A DNA stretch of 64,000 bases from the NCBI RefSeq assembly GCF_000759675.1, contig NZ_BAWM01000036.1, forward strand, positions 43,088-107,087. Direction: 5' to 3'. The position numbers and the translations under genes are program-made. The notes under the pieces were generated by a model. The model saw only the letters and a program-made list of their open reading frames with translations. It had not been told where the DNA came from and did no database searches. Below are positions 34,102 to 42,782 of the stretch, piece after piece (positions within the stretch are counted from its first letter, which is position 1; the number at the start of each line of letters is the position of its first letter). The stretch comes from Neobacillus niacini (GTDB lineage: Bacteria > Bacillota > Bacilli > Bacillales > Cytobacillaceae).

Positions 34102-34200
34102 CTGATTCCCTCTAGAGCTATTTTTTGTTCTTATGGGAATCAGATGCTTATTCTGATTCCCTTTGAAACTATTCTCGTACCCTAGAGGTAATCAGAATGC
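34102..34200. repeat. GATTCCC-type intergenic repeat, two units with hairpins
   Basis: TCTGATTCCCT occurs twice, at a spacing of 51 bp, with GGGAATCAGA between (34135-34144) and TCTGATTCCC (34152-34161), forming a perfect 10-bp hairpin with a 7-nt loop. A related pair at 63193-63296 has a 52-bp period. Described in the findings. Confidence 0.6.
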
Positions 34201-34225
34201 TTCTTTCCAAAAATAAATAAACTCG

Positions 34226-34252
34226 TCCAAGTGAACGAGTTGTAATGACTAT
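34226..34252 (-). terminator. Terminator of the DUF3800 gene region
   Basis: AACTCGT / ACGAGTT with an 8-nt loop. On the minus strand it is followed by TTATTTATTTTT. Confidence 0.55.
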
Positions 34253-34396
34253 TTATCGTTCCAATCCTTTGCTAACATGCTATAACGTCACATGTCTTCA
34301 TAATGGTCATATAGCCATGGTTTTAATCTATTAAATCGTATTATTTCGTCCTTATGCTGCTGCTGCAATAATTCTATCGATATTTCTTCATCTACT
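34249..34396 (-). pseudogene. Small decayed gene
   Basis: The minus-strand frame reads VDEEISIELLQQQHKDEIIR, FNRLKPWLYDHYEDM, then TGA, then RYSMLAKDWNDK and TAG. The composition is protein-like on both sides of the TGA, so a nonsense mutation is likely. No start with a good ribosome binding site is visible. Possibly a small GNAT-like N-terminus, but this is a guess. Confidence 0.35.
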
Positions 34397-34422
34397 TAGA
34401 ATGAAAAAATTCAGTCTCCCCC

Positions 34423-35583
34423 TTATTCCCCACTCATTGATGCTATTTTTTCCATTTCAATCATCCTTTTTAAGTATTCATATTCTGCTTTTTCAAGAAT
34501 GTCTATTTCCTTGTTTGTTGCCAGGAGGATTTGGTCCCTGCACTTAGAGACTCTTTGAATCATCGGGTGGATTGTTAAACTTGATAGATTAACAAAGTCA
34601 TACAAATCATTTAAACAAACCGGTAATTTGTAGCCTTTGTTACTGGAGGCAATTAACAATCCATGGTCACGCAGCTTCGAAACAATGTTTGAACGAAAAT
34701 AATGCTGCTTGATTTTATTGATTCTGATGGCATTAAGGTTATCAAGAATTTCTTCGGTGTACACATAATCATCTGGATTTTCCTTCAAATTGAATAATAG
34801 AAACTTCAGTAAATCAATCCGGACTCTATCATCCTCTTCTTCACTATTCCGATGTTTCTCAATGTATTGATACGCCAGATTAACAGCTTGTTTAATGATA
34901 ATCTGATCAGTTTCCGAGTCCGTTTTTTCATAGTGGTAGTCGTACAAGTAGTGCTTATAATCATGTGGCCAAAGATTAATGGTGATGATTTTGTTTTTCA
35001 AAAGTTTATAAAACGATGGATACTGTTTAGAATAATGTTTTACGTCATAACCTTTTGCAATTGTCTCAGCTATTAACTCTGCCAATTCTAGAAGAATTTC
35101 GGATTCGTTATCGTTAAAACCAAAGGTTGAATAATTAAACAAGTCTGGGATGCACTTCCGTTTTACGTAAGCGATAAATTCCTGCATAAACTCCTTTGAC
35201 CCCTGGTCATCAGCAACAAGATCAAGAGTGTCAAAGGTACGAAATAAATCATCAAAGATCTTTCGATTAAAAAATTTAATAAACGTCTTTTCATATGTAA
35301 CGCCGCTGTCTTCTCTAATTTTCCGCTTATCGATGACATACGCATACACCTTAAAGGGTAAGTCCTTTAAATCATGTAAGATTTCCAATCGAAGACTATC
35401 ATCAATTTCCCTTTTTTGAAGGTGTTTTCGTTTAATTCTTTCAACTTCCTGCTCGAGAAATCCTTTATCAGAACCTTTTACTAAAATAGAAACGATTATA
35501 AAGTGGGTCGAAGTCTCAGGTTGATCAAAATCGAATCCGTAATGGCCAAATTCATTTATAAAAGCATATTGGATATCATTCAA
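34423..35583 (-). CDS. DUF3800-like protein with altered active-site motif
   Basis: 386 residues. The N-terminal part has the DUF3800 layout: AFINEFGHYGFDF at about 7-19, then THFIIVSILVKGSDK, YAYVIDKRKI, and LVADDQGSKEFMQEF. In most members the first motif is (I/V)DE(S/F)GN.G with a metal-binding Asp; here it is Asn. The segment before EILHDL also seems shorter than usual. The C-terminal third (about 265-335) looks like a winged helix. Probably a non-catalytic or divergent RNase H-like protein. The start has GGTGGGATAAA upstream. Confidence 0.7.
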   Translation of the reverse strand: MNDIQYAFINEFGHYGFDFDQPETSTHFIIVSILVKGSDKGFLEQEVERIKRKHLQKREIDDSLRLEILHDLKDLPFKVYAYVIDKRKIREDSGVTYEKTFIKFFNRKIFDDLFRTFDTLDLVADDQGSKEFMQEFIAYVKRKCIPDLFNYSTFGFNDNESEILLELAELIAETIAKGYDVKHYSKQYPSFYKLLKNKIITINLWPHDYKHYLYDYHYEKTDSETDQIIIKQAVNLAYQYIEKHRNSEEEDDRVRIDLLKFLLFNLKENPDDYVYTEEILDNLNAIRINKIKQHYFRSNIVSKLRDHGLLIASSNKGYKLPVCLNDLYDFVNLSSLTIHPMIQRVSKCRDQILLATNKEIDILEKAEYEYLKRMIEMEKIASMSGE

Positions 35584-35961
35584 TTTTATCCCACCTCACC
35601 AATGGAAAAACTTACTATACTTATTTCAACAAAAAAACCTCTAAACCTTTTAAATGTGCTATTTTTCCTTGAAAAATCCTTTGGGAATATTACTTATTGT
35701 AAAAAAAGATTATATTACGGTTCTCTTGAAGAATACTAAAGTTTGTATTTGTTTTTTGCGAAAGGAGAATCTTAACAAGGTGAATGTTCAAAGACATGAA
35801 AGATGAACTAGTACACGTCATGTGGATGGGAAAGCAGACACTAAACATCAAGCACAGGTTCAAAAAAGCCGCAGGGCTACGCTAAGTTATACTTTATTAC
35901 AATTCTCATTTGGGTAATTTTTTCATTTATTAAAAAAAGATTAGGGATTGCGATGAATATG
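35584..35961. other. Intergenic region before the candidate sRNA
   Basis: No gene could be supported. A 29-codon frame at 35796-35885 has no good ribosome binding site. Sequence on the left presumably holds the promoter of the DUF3800 gene. Confidence 0.4.
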
Positions 35962-35976
35962 TGCTATACTGTGTCT

Positions 35977-36043
35977 ACCATTTGCTTTACGTTTTACGTT
36001 TTTCGGTTACCCGCCCTGCTCAATACCTGAGCAGGGTTTTTTT
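35977..36043 (+). ncRNA. Candidate small RNA (about 67 nt)
   Basis: A perfect extended -10, TGCTATACT (35962-35970), is followed by about 40 nt with no start codon (containing TTTACG twice and ACCCGCCC) and a strong terminator, CCCTGCTCA / TGAGCAGGG with TTTTTTTC (36014-36043). Promoter-to-terminator distance suits an sRNA. There is no downstream gene on this strand to be a leader for. Identity and target are unknown. Confidence 0.4.
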
Positions 36044-36044
36044 C
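36014..36044 (+). terminator. Terminator of the candidate sRNA
   Basis: Perfect 9-bp arms, 5-nt loop and seven T. Confidence 0.9.
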
Positions 36045-36068
36045 GTGACCGATTGCCTTGTTTCTTCG

Positions 36069-36255
36069 AGAACATGGGCATGATTAACTCCTAATCGTTA
36101 CATTGCCCCTACATTCCCTCGTTCACGGGCACGATTAGCTCCTAATCGTTACCGCCAAACCTACTTTTCCTTGTCCACGGGCACGATTAACTCCTAATCG
36201 TTACCGCTTCCCCTACTTTTTCATCTTCATGAACACGATTCGCTCCAAAAGATTT
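36069..36255 (+). repeat. 52-bp tandem repeat array, about 3.5 units
   Basis: The core GATTAACTCCTAATCGTTAC recurs with the G at 36082, 36133, 36185 and (decayed) 36237, spaced 51, 52 and 52 bp. Each core contains the hairpin CGATTA / TAATCG. CACGGGCAC precedes each intact core from the second on. A second locus at 63358-63645 has six units. Confidence 0.85.
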
Positions 36256-36264
36256 TTAGACAAC

Positions 36265-36294
36265 GAAAAAAGACTCTCAAAAGAGAGTCTTTTA
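36265..36294 (-). terminator. Terminator of the second cspC gene
   Basis: AGACTCTC / GAGAGTCT with AAAA loop and T-run on the minus strand. Confidence 0.9.
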
Positions 36295-36310
36295 TATATG
36301 TCGGTTCAAA

Positions 36311-36511
36311 TTAAGCTTTACGAACGTTAGTAGCTTGTGGTCCGCGTTGACCTTGTTCTACTTCAAAAGTAACTGCTTGACCTTCGTCTAAAGTTTTGAA
36401 ACCTTCGCTTTGGATAGCTGAGAAGTGTACGAATACATCGTCTCCTGCTTCTCTTTCGATGAATCCGAAACCTTTTTCTGCATTAAACCATTTTACTTTA
36501 CCTTGTTCCAT
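36311..36511 (-). CDS. cspC: Cold-shock protein CspC-type (copy 2)
   Basis: 66 residues, near-identical to the product of 6383-6583. RNP1 KGFGFIE and RNP2 DVFVHFS are intact. The start follows AGGAGGAAACAACAA; the longer frame to 36613 runs through the leader. The two genes differ at many third codon positions, so the duplication is not recent although the protein is held constant. The leader shares a hairpin with copy 1. Confidence 0.96.
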   Translation of the reverse strand: MEQGKVKWFNAEKGFGFIEREAGDDVFVHFSAIQSEGFKTLDEGQAVTFEVEQGQRGPQATNVRKA

Positions 36512-36563
36512 TTGTTGTTTCCTCCTCGTGTGCTGTGCACACATTGTGTTACTATCCTTGCTC
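36512..36563 (-). promoter_or_regulatory. Structured 5' leader of cspC copy 2
   Basis: GAGCAAGGATAGTAACA (36547-36563) is followed by the perfect hairpin GTGTGC-ACA-GCACAC (36528-36542, read on the minus strand) one base before AGGAGG. Arms equal those of copy 1, while the loop differs in length and sequence. Confidence 0.6.
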
Positions 36564-36661
36564 AGTTCTTTAGACGTAAAGTTTGAAAACTTTTTAATCC
36601 AACTGACAAACAAAAATAATTCTTCCTAACTATAACAGACATTTTCTATTAAAGCAAATTA

Positions 36662-38197
36662 TTATACAAAAACTTTTTTGTAAACCGTTTCATGTACCTT
36701 TTTTAACATGGTCCCCTGCTGTGCAAAATTGGTATGCCACGAAAAGGCTTTTTCTAATACGTGCGGGGTTTGACCGCCTCTCGTTAAGGCTTCTTGGTAA
36801 TATTCGCGAAGCTGCTCTCGATACATTGGATGGGTACAATTCTCGATGATTAATTCCACCCGTTCTCTTGGTGCTAGTCCACGTAAATCTGCATAGCCCT
36901 GCTCAGTAACGATGACATCCACATCATGTTCAGTATGATCTACATGTGAAACAAATGGAACGATACTTGATATGTTTCCGCCTTTTGCAATCGACTTTGT
37001 TACAAAAATGGCCAAACGGGCATGGCGGGCAAAGTCACCAGATCCACCAATACCGTTCATCATTTTTGTACCTAACACATGGGTAGAATTAACATTTCCA
37101 TAGATGTCTATTTCTAAAGCAGTGTTAATAGAGATCAAGCCGAGACGACGGATAATTTCTGGATGGTTCGAAATTTCCTGTGGTCTCATAATTATTTTTT
37201 CACGATACTTCTCATAATGATCAAATACCTCTTTCATTTTTCCATCTGAAAGGGTAATCGAGCAGCAGGAGGCAGTTCGTACTTTGCCTGCATCAATGAG
37301 GTCAAACACTGCATCCTGTAATACTTCCGAATAGACCTCTAAATCTTGAAACTCGGAATCAATCATTCCATGAAGAACTGCGTTAGCGACGGATCCAATC
37401 CCTGACTGCAGCGGTGCCAAACGTTCAGTAAGTCTACCAGCAGCAATTTCCTTCTGTAAAAACTGAATCAAATGCTGGGCCATAATTTCTGTTTCCTCAT
37501 CAGGCGGGACGATCGTTGACGGAGAATCAAGCTGGCTGGTAAAAACGATGCCTTTTACTTTCTCGATATCGATAGGGATCCCGTGTGTTCCTATGCGGTC
37601 ATTTGTTTTAGTTAATGGTATTGGTTCCCTATCCCCTTGTTTTCCTGGTTCATATAAATCATGGAGTCCTTCGAGTTTTTCATTTTGAGCTAAGTTGATT
37701 TCAATAATAATCGACTTTGCATTTAACGCGAACGATAATGAATTTCCAACGGAGGTAGTTGGAATAACCATTCCATCTTCTGTGATTGACACCGCTTCCA
37801 AAATCGCGAAATCAATTGGGGCAATCACATTTGCGCGCACTAATTCAGCTGTGTGTGACAAATGCTGGTCAACAAATAACAGCTCACCGCTATTAATCTT
37901 TTTTCTCATTGTCGGATCGGCTTGAAAAGGAAGTCTTTTCCCCAAAATACCTGCTTCCGCAAATAATTTATCTACATCTGAGCCTAAAGAAGCCCCAGTA
38001 TAAACGTTAACTTTAAACTTCTCGGACTTTGCTCGGTTTACCAATGCAAACGGAACCGCTTTCACATCACCCGCACGTGTAAATCCGCTTAACCCCAATG
38101 TCATTCCATCTTCAATCCACTCTGCCGCTTCTTCTGGTGTCACCACTCGGTCCCAAAGCCGAGGGTCTCTAATCCGGTTTAAATTACTTTCAATCAT
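36662..38197 (-). CDS. Acetyl-CoA hydrolase/CoA-transferase (succinyl-CoA:acetate type)
   Basis: 511 residues from ATG 38197, 8 nt after AAGGGGAG (the frame opens at a GTG at 38206). Motifs are SGFTRAGDVKAVP near the N-terminus, APLQSGIGSVANAVL, SEVLQDAVFDLID with the candidate catalytic Glu, MMNGIGGSGDFARHA and TEQGYADLRGLAPRER. These place it with the Cat1/AarC/Ach1 group, which moves CoA between succinate, acetate and similar acids in the cytoplasm. A LytTR regulator gene lies upstream on the same strand and may control it. Confidence 0.92.
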   Translation of the reverse strand: MIESNLNRIRDPRLWDRVVTPEEAAEWIEDGMTLGLSGFTRAGDVKAVPFALVNRAKSEKFKVNVYTGASLGSDVDKLFAEAGILGKRLPFQADPTMRKKINSGELLFVDQHLSHTAELVRANVIAPIDFAILEAVSITEDGMVIPTTSVGNSLSFALNAKSIIIEINLAQNEKLEGLHDLYEPGKQGDREPIPLTKTNDRIGTHGIPIDIEKVKGIVFTSQLDSPSTIVPPDEETEIMAQHLIQFLQKEIAAGRLTERLAPLQSGIGSVANAVLHGMIDSEFQDLEVYSEVLQDAVFDLIDAGKVRTASCCSITLSDGKMKEVFDHYEKYREKIIMRPQEISNHPEIIRRLGLISINTALEIDIYGNVNSTHVLGTKMMNGIGGSGDFARHARLAIFVTKSIAKGGNISSIVPFVSHVDHTEHDVDVIVTEQGYADLRGLAPRERVELIIENCTHPMYREQLREYYQEALTRGGQTPHVLEKAFSWHTNFAQQGTMLKKVHETVYKKVFV

Positions 38198-38313
38198 CCA
38201 TCCCACTCCCCTTTGTCATTATTTTAACTGATAGGTCTTATCAATTAGGAAATGTGGGATTAACTACGGAATTTTCAGACAAAACAGCATATTCCATTTC
38301 TAAAGCAGCATAA

Positions 38314-38958
38314 TTAAAACCCAAGCAGCCTGCGAAAATAGCTGGAGTAAGATTGACTGACTGGAACTCTGTCTCCGTTATCCATTGAAAGGATAAAAGT
38401 GGAATGAGTGTCAGGGAATATCTCTTTAATATGATTGACATTGACAATAAACGAGCGGTGACAGCGGATAAAATGATCCTTTGGCAGCAGAAACTCAAAT
38501 TCCTGCAATGTGTTTTTATGGGTACCGGAATGTTGCTTTCCGTTTACATACGTCTTTTTCTCCTTCGCCTCTAAGTAAATAACTTCGGAAAAAGGCATGG
38601 GAATCCAGCCATCCTCGGTTTTAATGGTTACGACCAATTTACCGCTCGTTAATGCAGGAAAAATCGCTGTGACGCACCCTTCCAAGTTCCCATCATGAAA
38701 GAAGGGCACAGCCATCCCATGATAAGGCACGCCAAAGACATCACGGTCAATAAATTCTGATACCTTCTGCCGGGAAGATATCGCTTTATGAGCAATGGTC
38801 CCCTCCTTTAAAACGTCTCCTCGCTGGATCTTCAAATCTACCCTTTTACTAGGGCGATAATAGATATACTCACTCGTATCCGAGACTGCAATGGAAATTT
38901 CCTCTGAAAATAATTCACTTATTACATCTAAAAGGGAAACAACTGTAATACTTTTCAT
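38314..38958 (-). CDS. LytTR-type transcriptional regulator
   Basis: 214 residues. The C-terminal half (about 110-214) is a LytTR DNA-binding domain (EVIYLEAKEKKTYVNGKQHS, FIRCHRSFIVNVNHIKEIFP, SQSYSSYFRRLLGF). The N-terminal half (about 1-105) has a PAS/GAF-like pattern (AVSDTSEYIYYRPSKRVDL, GMAVPFFHDGNLEGCVTAI) and not a phosphoacceptor receiver, so it probably senses a ligand directly. It overlaps the upstream gene by ATGA and precedes the CoA-transferase by about 115 nt. Regulation of that gene is the likely role. Confidence 0.88.
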   Translation of the reverse strand: MKSITVVSLLDVISELFSEEISIAVSDTSEYIYYRPSKRVDLKIQRGDVLKEGTIAHKAISSRQKVSEFIDRDVFGVPYHGMAVPFFHDGNLEGCVTAIFPALTSGKLVVTIKTEDGWIPMPFSEVIYLEAKEKKTYVNGKQHSGTHKNTLQEFEFLLPKDHFIRCHRSFIVNVNHIKEIFPDTHSTFILSMDNGDRVPVSQSYSSYFRRLLGF

Positions 38959-39698
38959 TTGGTATCTCCACCGTCCCTTATTTCTAGTTTTTCTAAATAA
39001 TATTTTACTAAATCCTGATACTCCTGCATCTCAAATTTGCCCTTTTCAGTAATGATGTAGGTTCCCCTCTTAATCCTTTCAAACCATCCATAATAGTTTT
39101 TCGTTAAGATAGAGGGTATTTTATCACCCGCCCCCATATCTTTTAAAGCCCTCGGGGATAATGGTCCCATTTTTTCTAGAAAACAAGCAATTTGAATGCA
39201 ATTTTCTTTGTAGGCAGTCATGATTTTGGTCCGATTACTTCCCCCCACATTGAAATCGGCACTGCGTCCGCTAATTTCCTTTAAGATCGCTTCTCTCTTC
39301 ATCTTGTTTCGACCGGTAGCTTTTTTATGATTAAATGGAGTAGGATGGATAAGTATATCTGCATTCGAGCGGCTTCCTGGAAAAGATACTACAATTAGTC
39401 CCAGTTCTAACCTTTTAATTAGATGACATTTATCTGCCCATTGCTTAGACTTCATCCGAACTTTTGGTTTTGGGATTGCAATGTATACTTGATCAGTTAA
39501 CTTTTGTCGTTTGGCAGCTTGAATAAGAAGATCTACACTTAAGGTGAGCTTTAATTCAATAATGACCAGTTCATCCTCTTTGACTGCGACCATATCACAG
39601 TCCTTCACTTCACCATAGACCTTATAGCCTTCCCGCGAAAAATACCGCTGAATCGGTTTATATAAATCTACCTCTTGTAGCTTTTTCTTTTCTTCCAT
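38955..39698 (-). CDS. DUF2161-like PD-(D/E)XK fold protein
   Basis: 247 residues. The nuclease-like core is at about 27-75: GEVKDCDMVAVKEDELVIIE followed by LKLTLSVDLLIQAAKRQKL, that is D...ExK with the Q following, as in PD-(D/E)XK enzymes. The C-terminal half (about 160-245) looks like a winged helix (PRALKDMGAGDKIPSILTKN). It is translationally coupled to the LytTR gene by a 4-nt overlap. AGGAGATTCAT precedes the ATG. A DNA-acting role is inferred; no defence partner is seen. Confidence 0.8.
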   Translation of the reverse strand: MEEKKKLQEVDLYKPIQRYFSREGYKVYGEVKDCDMVAVKEDELVIIELKLTLSVDLLIQAAKRQKLTDQVYIAIPKPKVRMKSKQWADKCHLIKRLELGLIVVSFPGSRSNADILIHPTPFNHKKATGRNKMKREAILKEISGRSADFNVGGSNRTKIMTAYKENCIQIACFLEKMGPLSPRALKDMGAGDKIPSILTKNYYGWFERIKRGTYIITEKGKFEMQEYQDLVKYYLEKLEIRDGGDTK

Positions 39699-39896
39699 AT
39701 GAATCTCCTAAAAATCTTTTTTCTCCTAGTTATATTAACATGAAAATGGGTAGAGGTTTATCAAAGATTATATAGGAATAGGTTGAAATAACAATTTTTT
39801 ACAAAGGAGGTGTATTTGAAATAGCATAATCTGTCAGAATTATGTTAATATTGTTTAGTCAAAATAAATAGAGAACTAGTATCATGGGGGTATAAA

Positions 39897-41465
39897 ATGA
39901 AAAAAAGATTCATAACACAGCTTTATTGGATTATACCTGGAGTTATTATGGTTTTTGGATTACTTCTATTATTCTATCAAAACTTTTCTGATGTGACTGA
40001 ACCACCTGCACAAGATTGGAGTAGGGCCCTAACTGTAGGAGAGACAGATTTGAATAAACTACCTCCTGTAAAAATAACAGAAAATGGAGAATTTGTTTTT
40101 ACAAGATTTGAAGGTGGAAAATTAGCTACTACTACACTGGGCAAGGATTTCACTGTAAAGGATCAGAAAACATACGACATACCCGTTGATAAATGGACAC
40201 AAGTTTATCAGCAAGAAGATCGAATTATCTATTTTGATTTTAAAAATATTTATGACCAAGATAAGAATATGATCATCTCTGATGTTGAAAAGTTCTATCC
40301 TTTAGAGACAACTATTCTTTATATAAAAGAAAACGTACTTTTTCAACTTTCACCGGAAAGTAAGAAATCTGAAAAAGTGATGGATATTGATTTAAAAAAG
40401 CTGGATATAGTTCTCCAAGAGAACGAAGCTGGAGTCAATATTTTAGCTTATACATCCGACCCAAATGGAGTCAATATTACACTGCAACATTTTACGAATG
40501 GAAAAATGAATACCGTATATCAATCGAAAATAAAGGTTGATCCAGGAAAAGTTGTCAATGATATCTCCTTTGCATTGGATGATGACAAATTAGCATTGTT
40601 ACTTCAGGAAGAGCTTGAATCCACTCAAGGAAATCCAGAGTTTTTTAACTATTTTATGCTCACGAGTGTTACAAGTCCAAACACGGATCCTCTTTACGAG
40701 TTAACTTTTGATGATCCAGCTGGAAATAACAGCTTGAGCGAAGTTTCTGATGTCGTTCTAAAATTTAGCAATGGTAAACCAACGATTTTATTTCACGCAA
40801 ATGGGCGAACAGAAACCCAGTTCAATGACAGTACAACCTTTAATATCTATACTGCTGAAATAAGCGGAAGCGGCTCGACTAAAACAGAGCGACGCAGCAA
40901 CACAGCGGAAATTTCAACTAACCCGCAATGGATGAATGAAGAAACCATTGCATGGGTGGATTTGGATGGTGATAGCCATAAAATTAAAATCTCATCCGCT
41001 GATAAGGCGACAATCAGTCCATTACTTGAGTTTTCTCAAAACGATTGGCTACAGTCACTAGGTAAGACGATTGGGATGATAACCTCATCATTTTTTGGCA
41101 TAGCCTTTTCTGTTATTTGGTTTATTTGGCCTATTCTTTTCATTGTGTTTATGTATATGTTCAGAAATAGAATTGCTGATCGTGATCCAATTTGGTACTT
41201 TTATACAGGAATTGGACTTTACGCGATTGCAGCGATCATTTGGAAAGATCGGTTTTTTGTGGATAACATTTATGCAAATGCACCGAATTACTTAACCTTT
41301 ACAGGCAGCTCGTATTTTTACATGATTTTATTCGCAATCATTGCTTTTTGGTTAACGATTCATACAAAAAAAACAAATGATTGGGCTGGTACAGTAAGAA
41401 TTACCTATTTTGTTGGTATTCACATCATACTATTAACGATATTCTTCGGACCTTATGTCATCTAA
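39897..41465 (+). CDS. Large unknown membrane protein with extracellular beta-rich domain
   Basis: 522 residues. One N-terminal helix (about 7-27), an external domain of about 340 residues with repeating strand patterns that could be a beta-propeller (repeats around ...FVFTRFEGGKL, RIIYFDFKNIY, VNILAYTSDPNG, ALLLQEELE, TIAWVDLDGDSHKI), then four C-terminal helices (about 395-522). Monocistronic, with ATGGGGGTATAAA before the ATG and a strong terminator after. I do not recognise the family. A sensor or cell-envelope role is possible. Confidence 0.7.
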   Translation: MKKRFITQLYWIIPGVIMVFGLLLLFYQNFSDVTEPPAQDWSRALTVGETDLNKLPPVKITENGEFVFTRFEGGKLATTTLGKDFTVKDQKTYDIPVDKWTQVYQQEDRIIYFDFKNIYDQDKNMIISDVEKFYPLETTILYIKENVLFQLSPESKKSEKVMDIDLKKLDIVLQENEAGVNILAYTSDPNGVNITLQHFTNGKMNTVYQSKIKVDPGKVVNDISFALDDDKLALLLQEELESTQGNPEFFNYFMLTSVTSPNTDPLYELTFDDPAGNNSLSEVSDVVLKFSNGKPTILFHANGRTETQFNDSTTFNIYTAEISGSGSTKTERRSNTAEISTNPQWMNEETIAWVDLDGDSHKIKISSADKATISPLLEFSQNDWLQSLGKTIGMITSSFFGIAFSVIWFIWPILFIVFMYMFRNRIADRDPIWYFYTGIGLYAIAAIIWKDRFFVDNIYANAPNYLTFTGSSYFYMILFAIIAFWLTIHTKKTNDWAGTVRITYFVGIHIILLTIFFGPYVI

Positions 41466-41470
41466 GAAGC

Positions 41471-41505
41471 ATAAAAAAATCCCCATTTCTGATGGGGATT
41501 TTCTT
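41471..41505 (+). terminator. Strong terminator
   Basis: AAATCCCCAT / ATGGGGATTTT with a short loop and T-run. Confidence 0.9.
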
Positions 41506-41574
41506 TGTGTATGGATGATTAAAGTTATCGATCCGTTATGAAATGTGTGAAATATTGTTTGAAAAAGCCACAAC

Positions 41575-42672
41575 CTAAACTTTAATGGTCTTCATTTTTT
41601 CATCTAGCAGTTGAAGGACCTTTTTTAAATCCACTTTAGGTAGCTGAGCATACAAATCCCCAATGCTTACTTCGTAGTTACTAGTTGTCTTACTAACTTC
41701 GCGGACATAACTGGTTAAGCCAATGCCAGTTTCTTCATAAATCGATGCTAATATTAACTCCATCTCCTCTTTTGGTGCTTCAAAATGGACATGAAACATA
41801 TTTGAGACTGGTTCCAATGGCAAGGTCGAAACACCATGACATTCGTTAAAGTAGCGGGCAAATTCTTTTGCTTCCTCATAGTACTGTTTCATATTCCCAA
41901 CTCGTCGATCAAAATAATAATCGGCACTTACTATGTATGGATAAAGGCTGATTAAATCGCCTCCATGGCGCCTTTTCCATATTTTTGATTCTTCTGTGAA
42001 AGCTTGGTTTCCTGCAAGAATCGCTCCTGCAATCCCGCCAATTCCTTTGTAAAAAGAAACATAGACACTATCAAAAAGGGCACAAACTTCTGCAGCAGAC
42101 TTCTGATAATAGGGTAGAATTTCAAACAGTCTTGCCCCGTCTAAATGTAATTTGATCCCCTTTTCCTTACAATAAGTAGAAATATCCTCAAGTGTTTTGT
42201 AGTCTGGAAGCTGTCCGCCAATTTCCCGTTGGGGTAATTCGAGCAATAAACAGGCTATTCCATCTTTTAAGCCAACTACATCTTCTAGCTGAATGATCCT
42301 GTCTTTATCCGCTAATAAAACAGTCTCAATATGGTGTAATTTCTTTAGTCCATCTTCTTCATGAATTTCTAAATGGCTTAATGGGTGGTACGCCACTTTG
42401 TTGATCCCTTTTTGGTCGCACCAAATTCGTAAGGCAATTTGCTGTGCCATCGTCCCGCTCGGGAAAAATACAGCAGACTCCTTACCAAGGTACTTTGCCA
42501 TTTTCTCTTGGAAGTCGTCGATTACTTTACCCTTACCGTACATCTCACTTTCCATCTCTCCATCGATATCCATTAATACCTCTTTCAGGACTTGAATATT
42601 CTTTGGACCATGACCAGGCACTTTATAAGTGGTTTTCTTATAAGCTTCTCCTAAAATATTTTTTTCTGACAT
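41575..42672 (-). CDS. Threonine-aldolase-like beta-eliminating lyase
   Basis: 365 residues from ATG 42672; GAAGGGAG lies upstream and the frame opens earlier at a TTG. PLP enzyme of fold type I: LHLDGARLFE with the PLP Asp, SVYVSFYKGIGGIAGAIL with the PLP Lys, and AVFFPSGTMAQQIALR for phosphate binding. It could cleave threonine or a related beta-hydroxy amino acid. The family has several specificities, so the substrate is open. Confidence 0.88.
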   Translation of the reverse strand: MSEKNILGEAYKKTTYKVPGHGPKNIQVLKEVLMDIDGEMESEMYGKGKVIDDFQEKMAKYLGKESAVFFPSGTMAQQIALRIWCDQKGINKVAYHPLSHLEIHEEDGLKKLHHIETVLLADKDRIIQLEDVVGLKDGIACLLLELPQREIGGQLPDYKTLEDISTYCKEKGIKLHLDGARLFEILPYYQKSAAEVCALFDSVYVSFYKGIGGIAGAILAGNQAFTEESKIWKRRHGGDLISLYPYIVSADYYFDRRVGNMKQYYEEAKEFARYFNECHGVSTLPLEPVSNMFHVHFEAPKEEMELILASIYEETGIGLTSYVREVSKTTSNYEVSIGDLYAQLPKVDLKKVLQLLDEKMKTIKV

Positions 42673-42782
42673 TACTGTTTCTCCCTTCAAGACTTCTATT
42701 AATGTGATCTAACTAAATATATTTCAACAGAGATGTATCTAAACCTTTTAAAAGGTATTTTATACTAAATTTATTTTTAATG

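Noticed and set aside
35977..36043. Identification of the candidate sRNA as FsrA or RnaC
   Set aside because: A C-rich stretch alone does not identify it; no diagnostic sequence of either RNA is visible.
36069..36255. CRISPR-like array
   Set aside because: The 52-bp units are contiguous, without separate conserved repeats and unique spacers, and no cas gene is present. The same holds for 63358-63645.
34423..39698. Defence island around the DUF3800 and PD-(D/E)XK-like proteins
   Set aside because: The two genes lie in separate transcription units with housekeeping genes between them, and no methylase, helicase, integrase or toxin is present.
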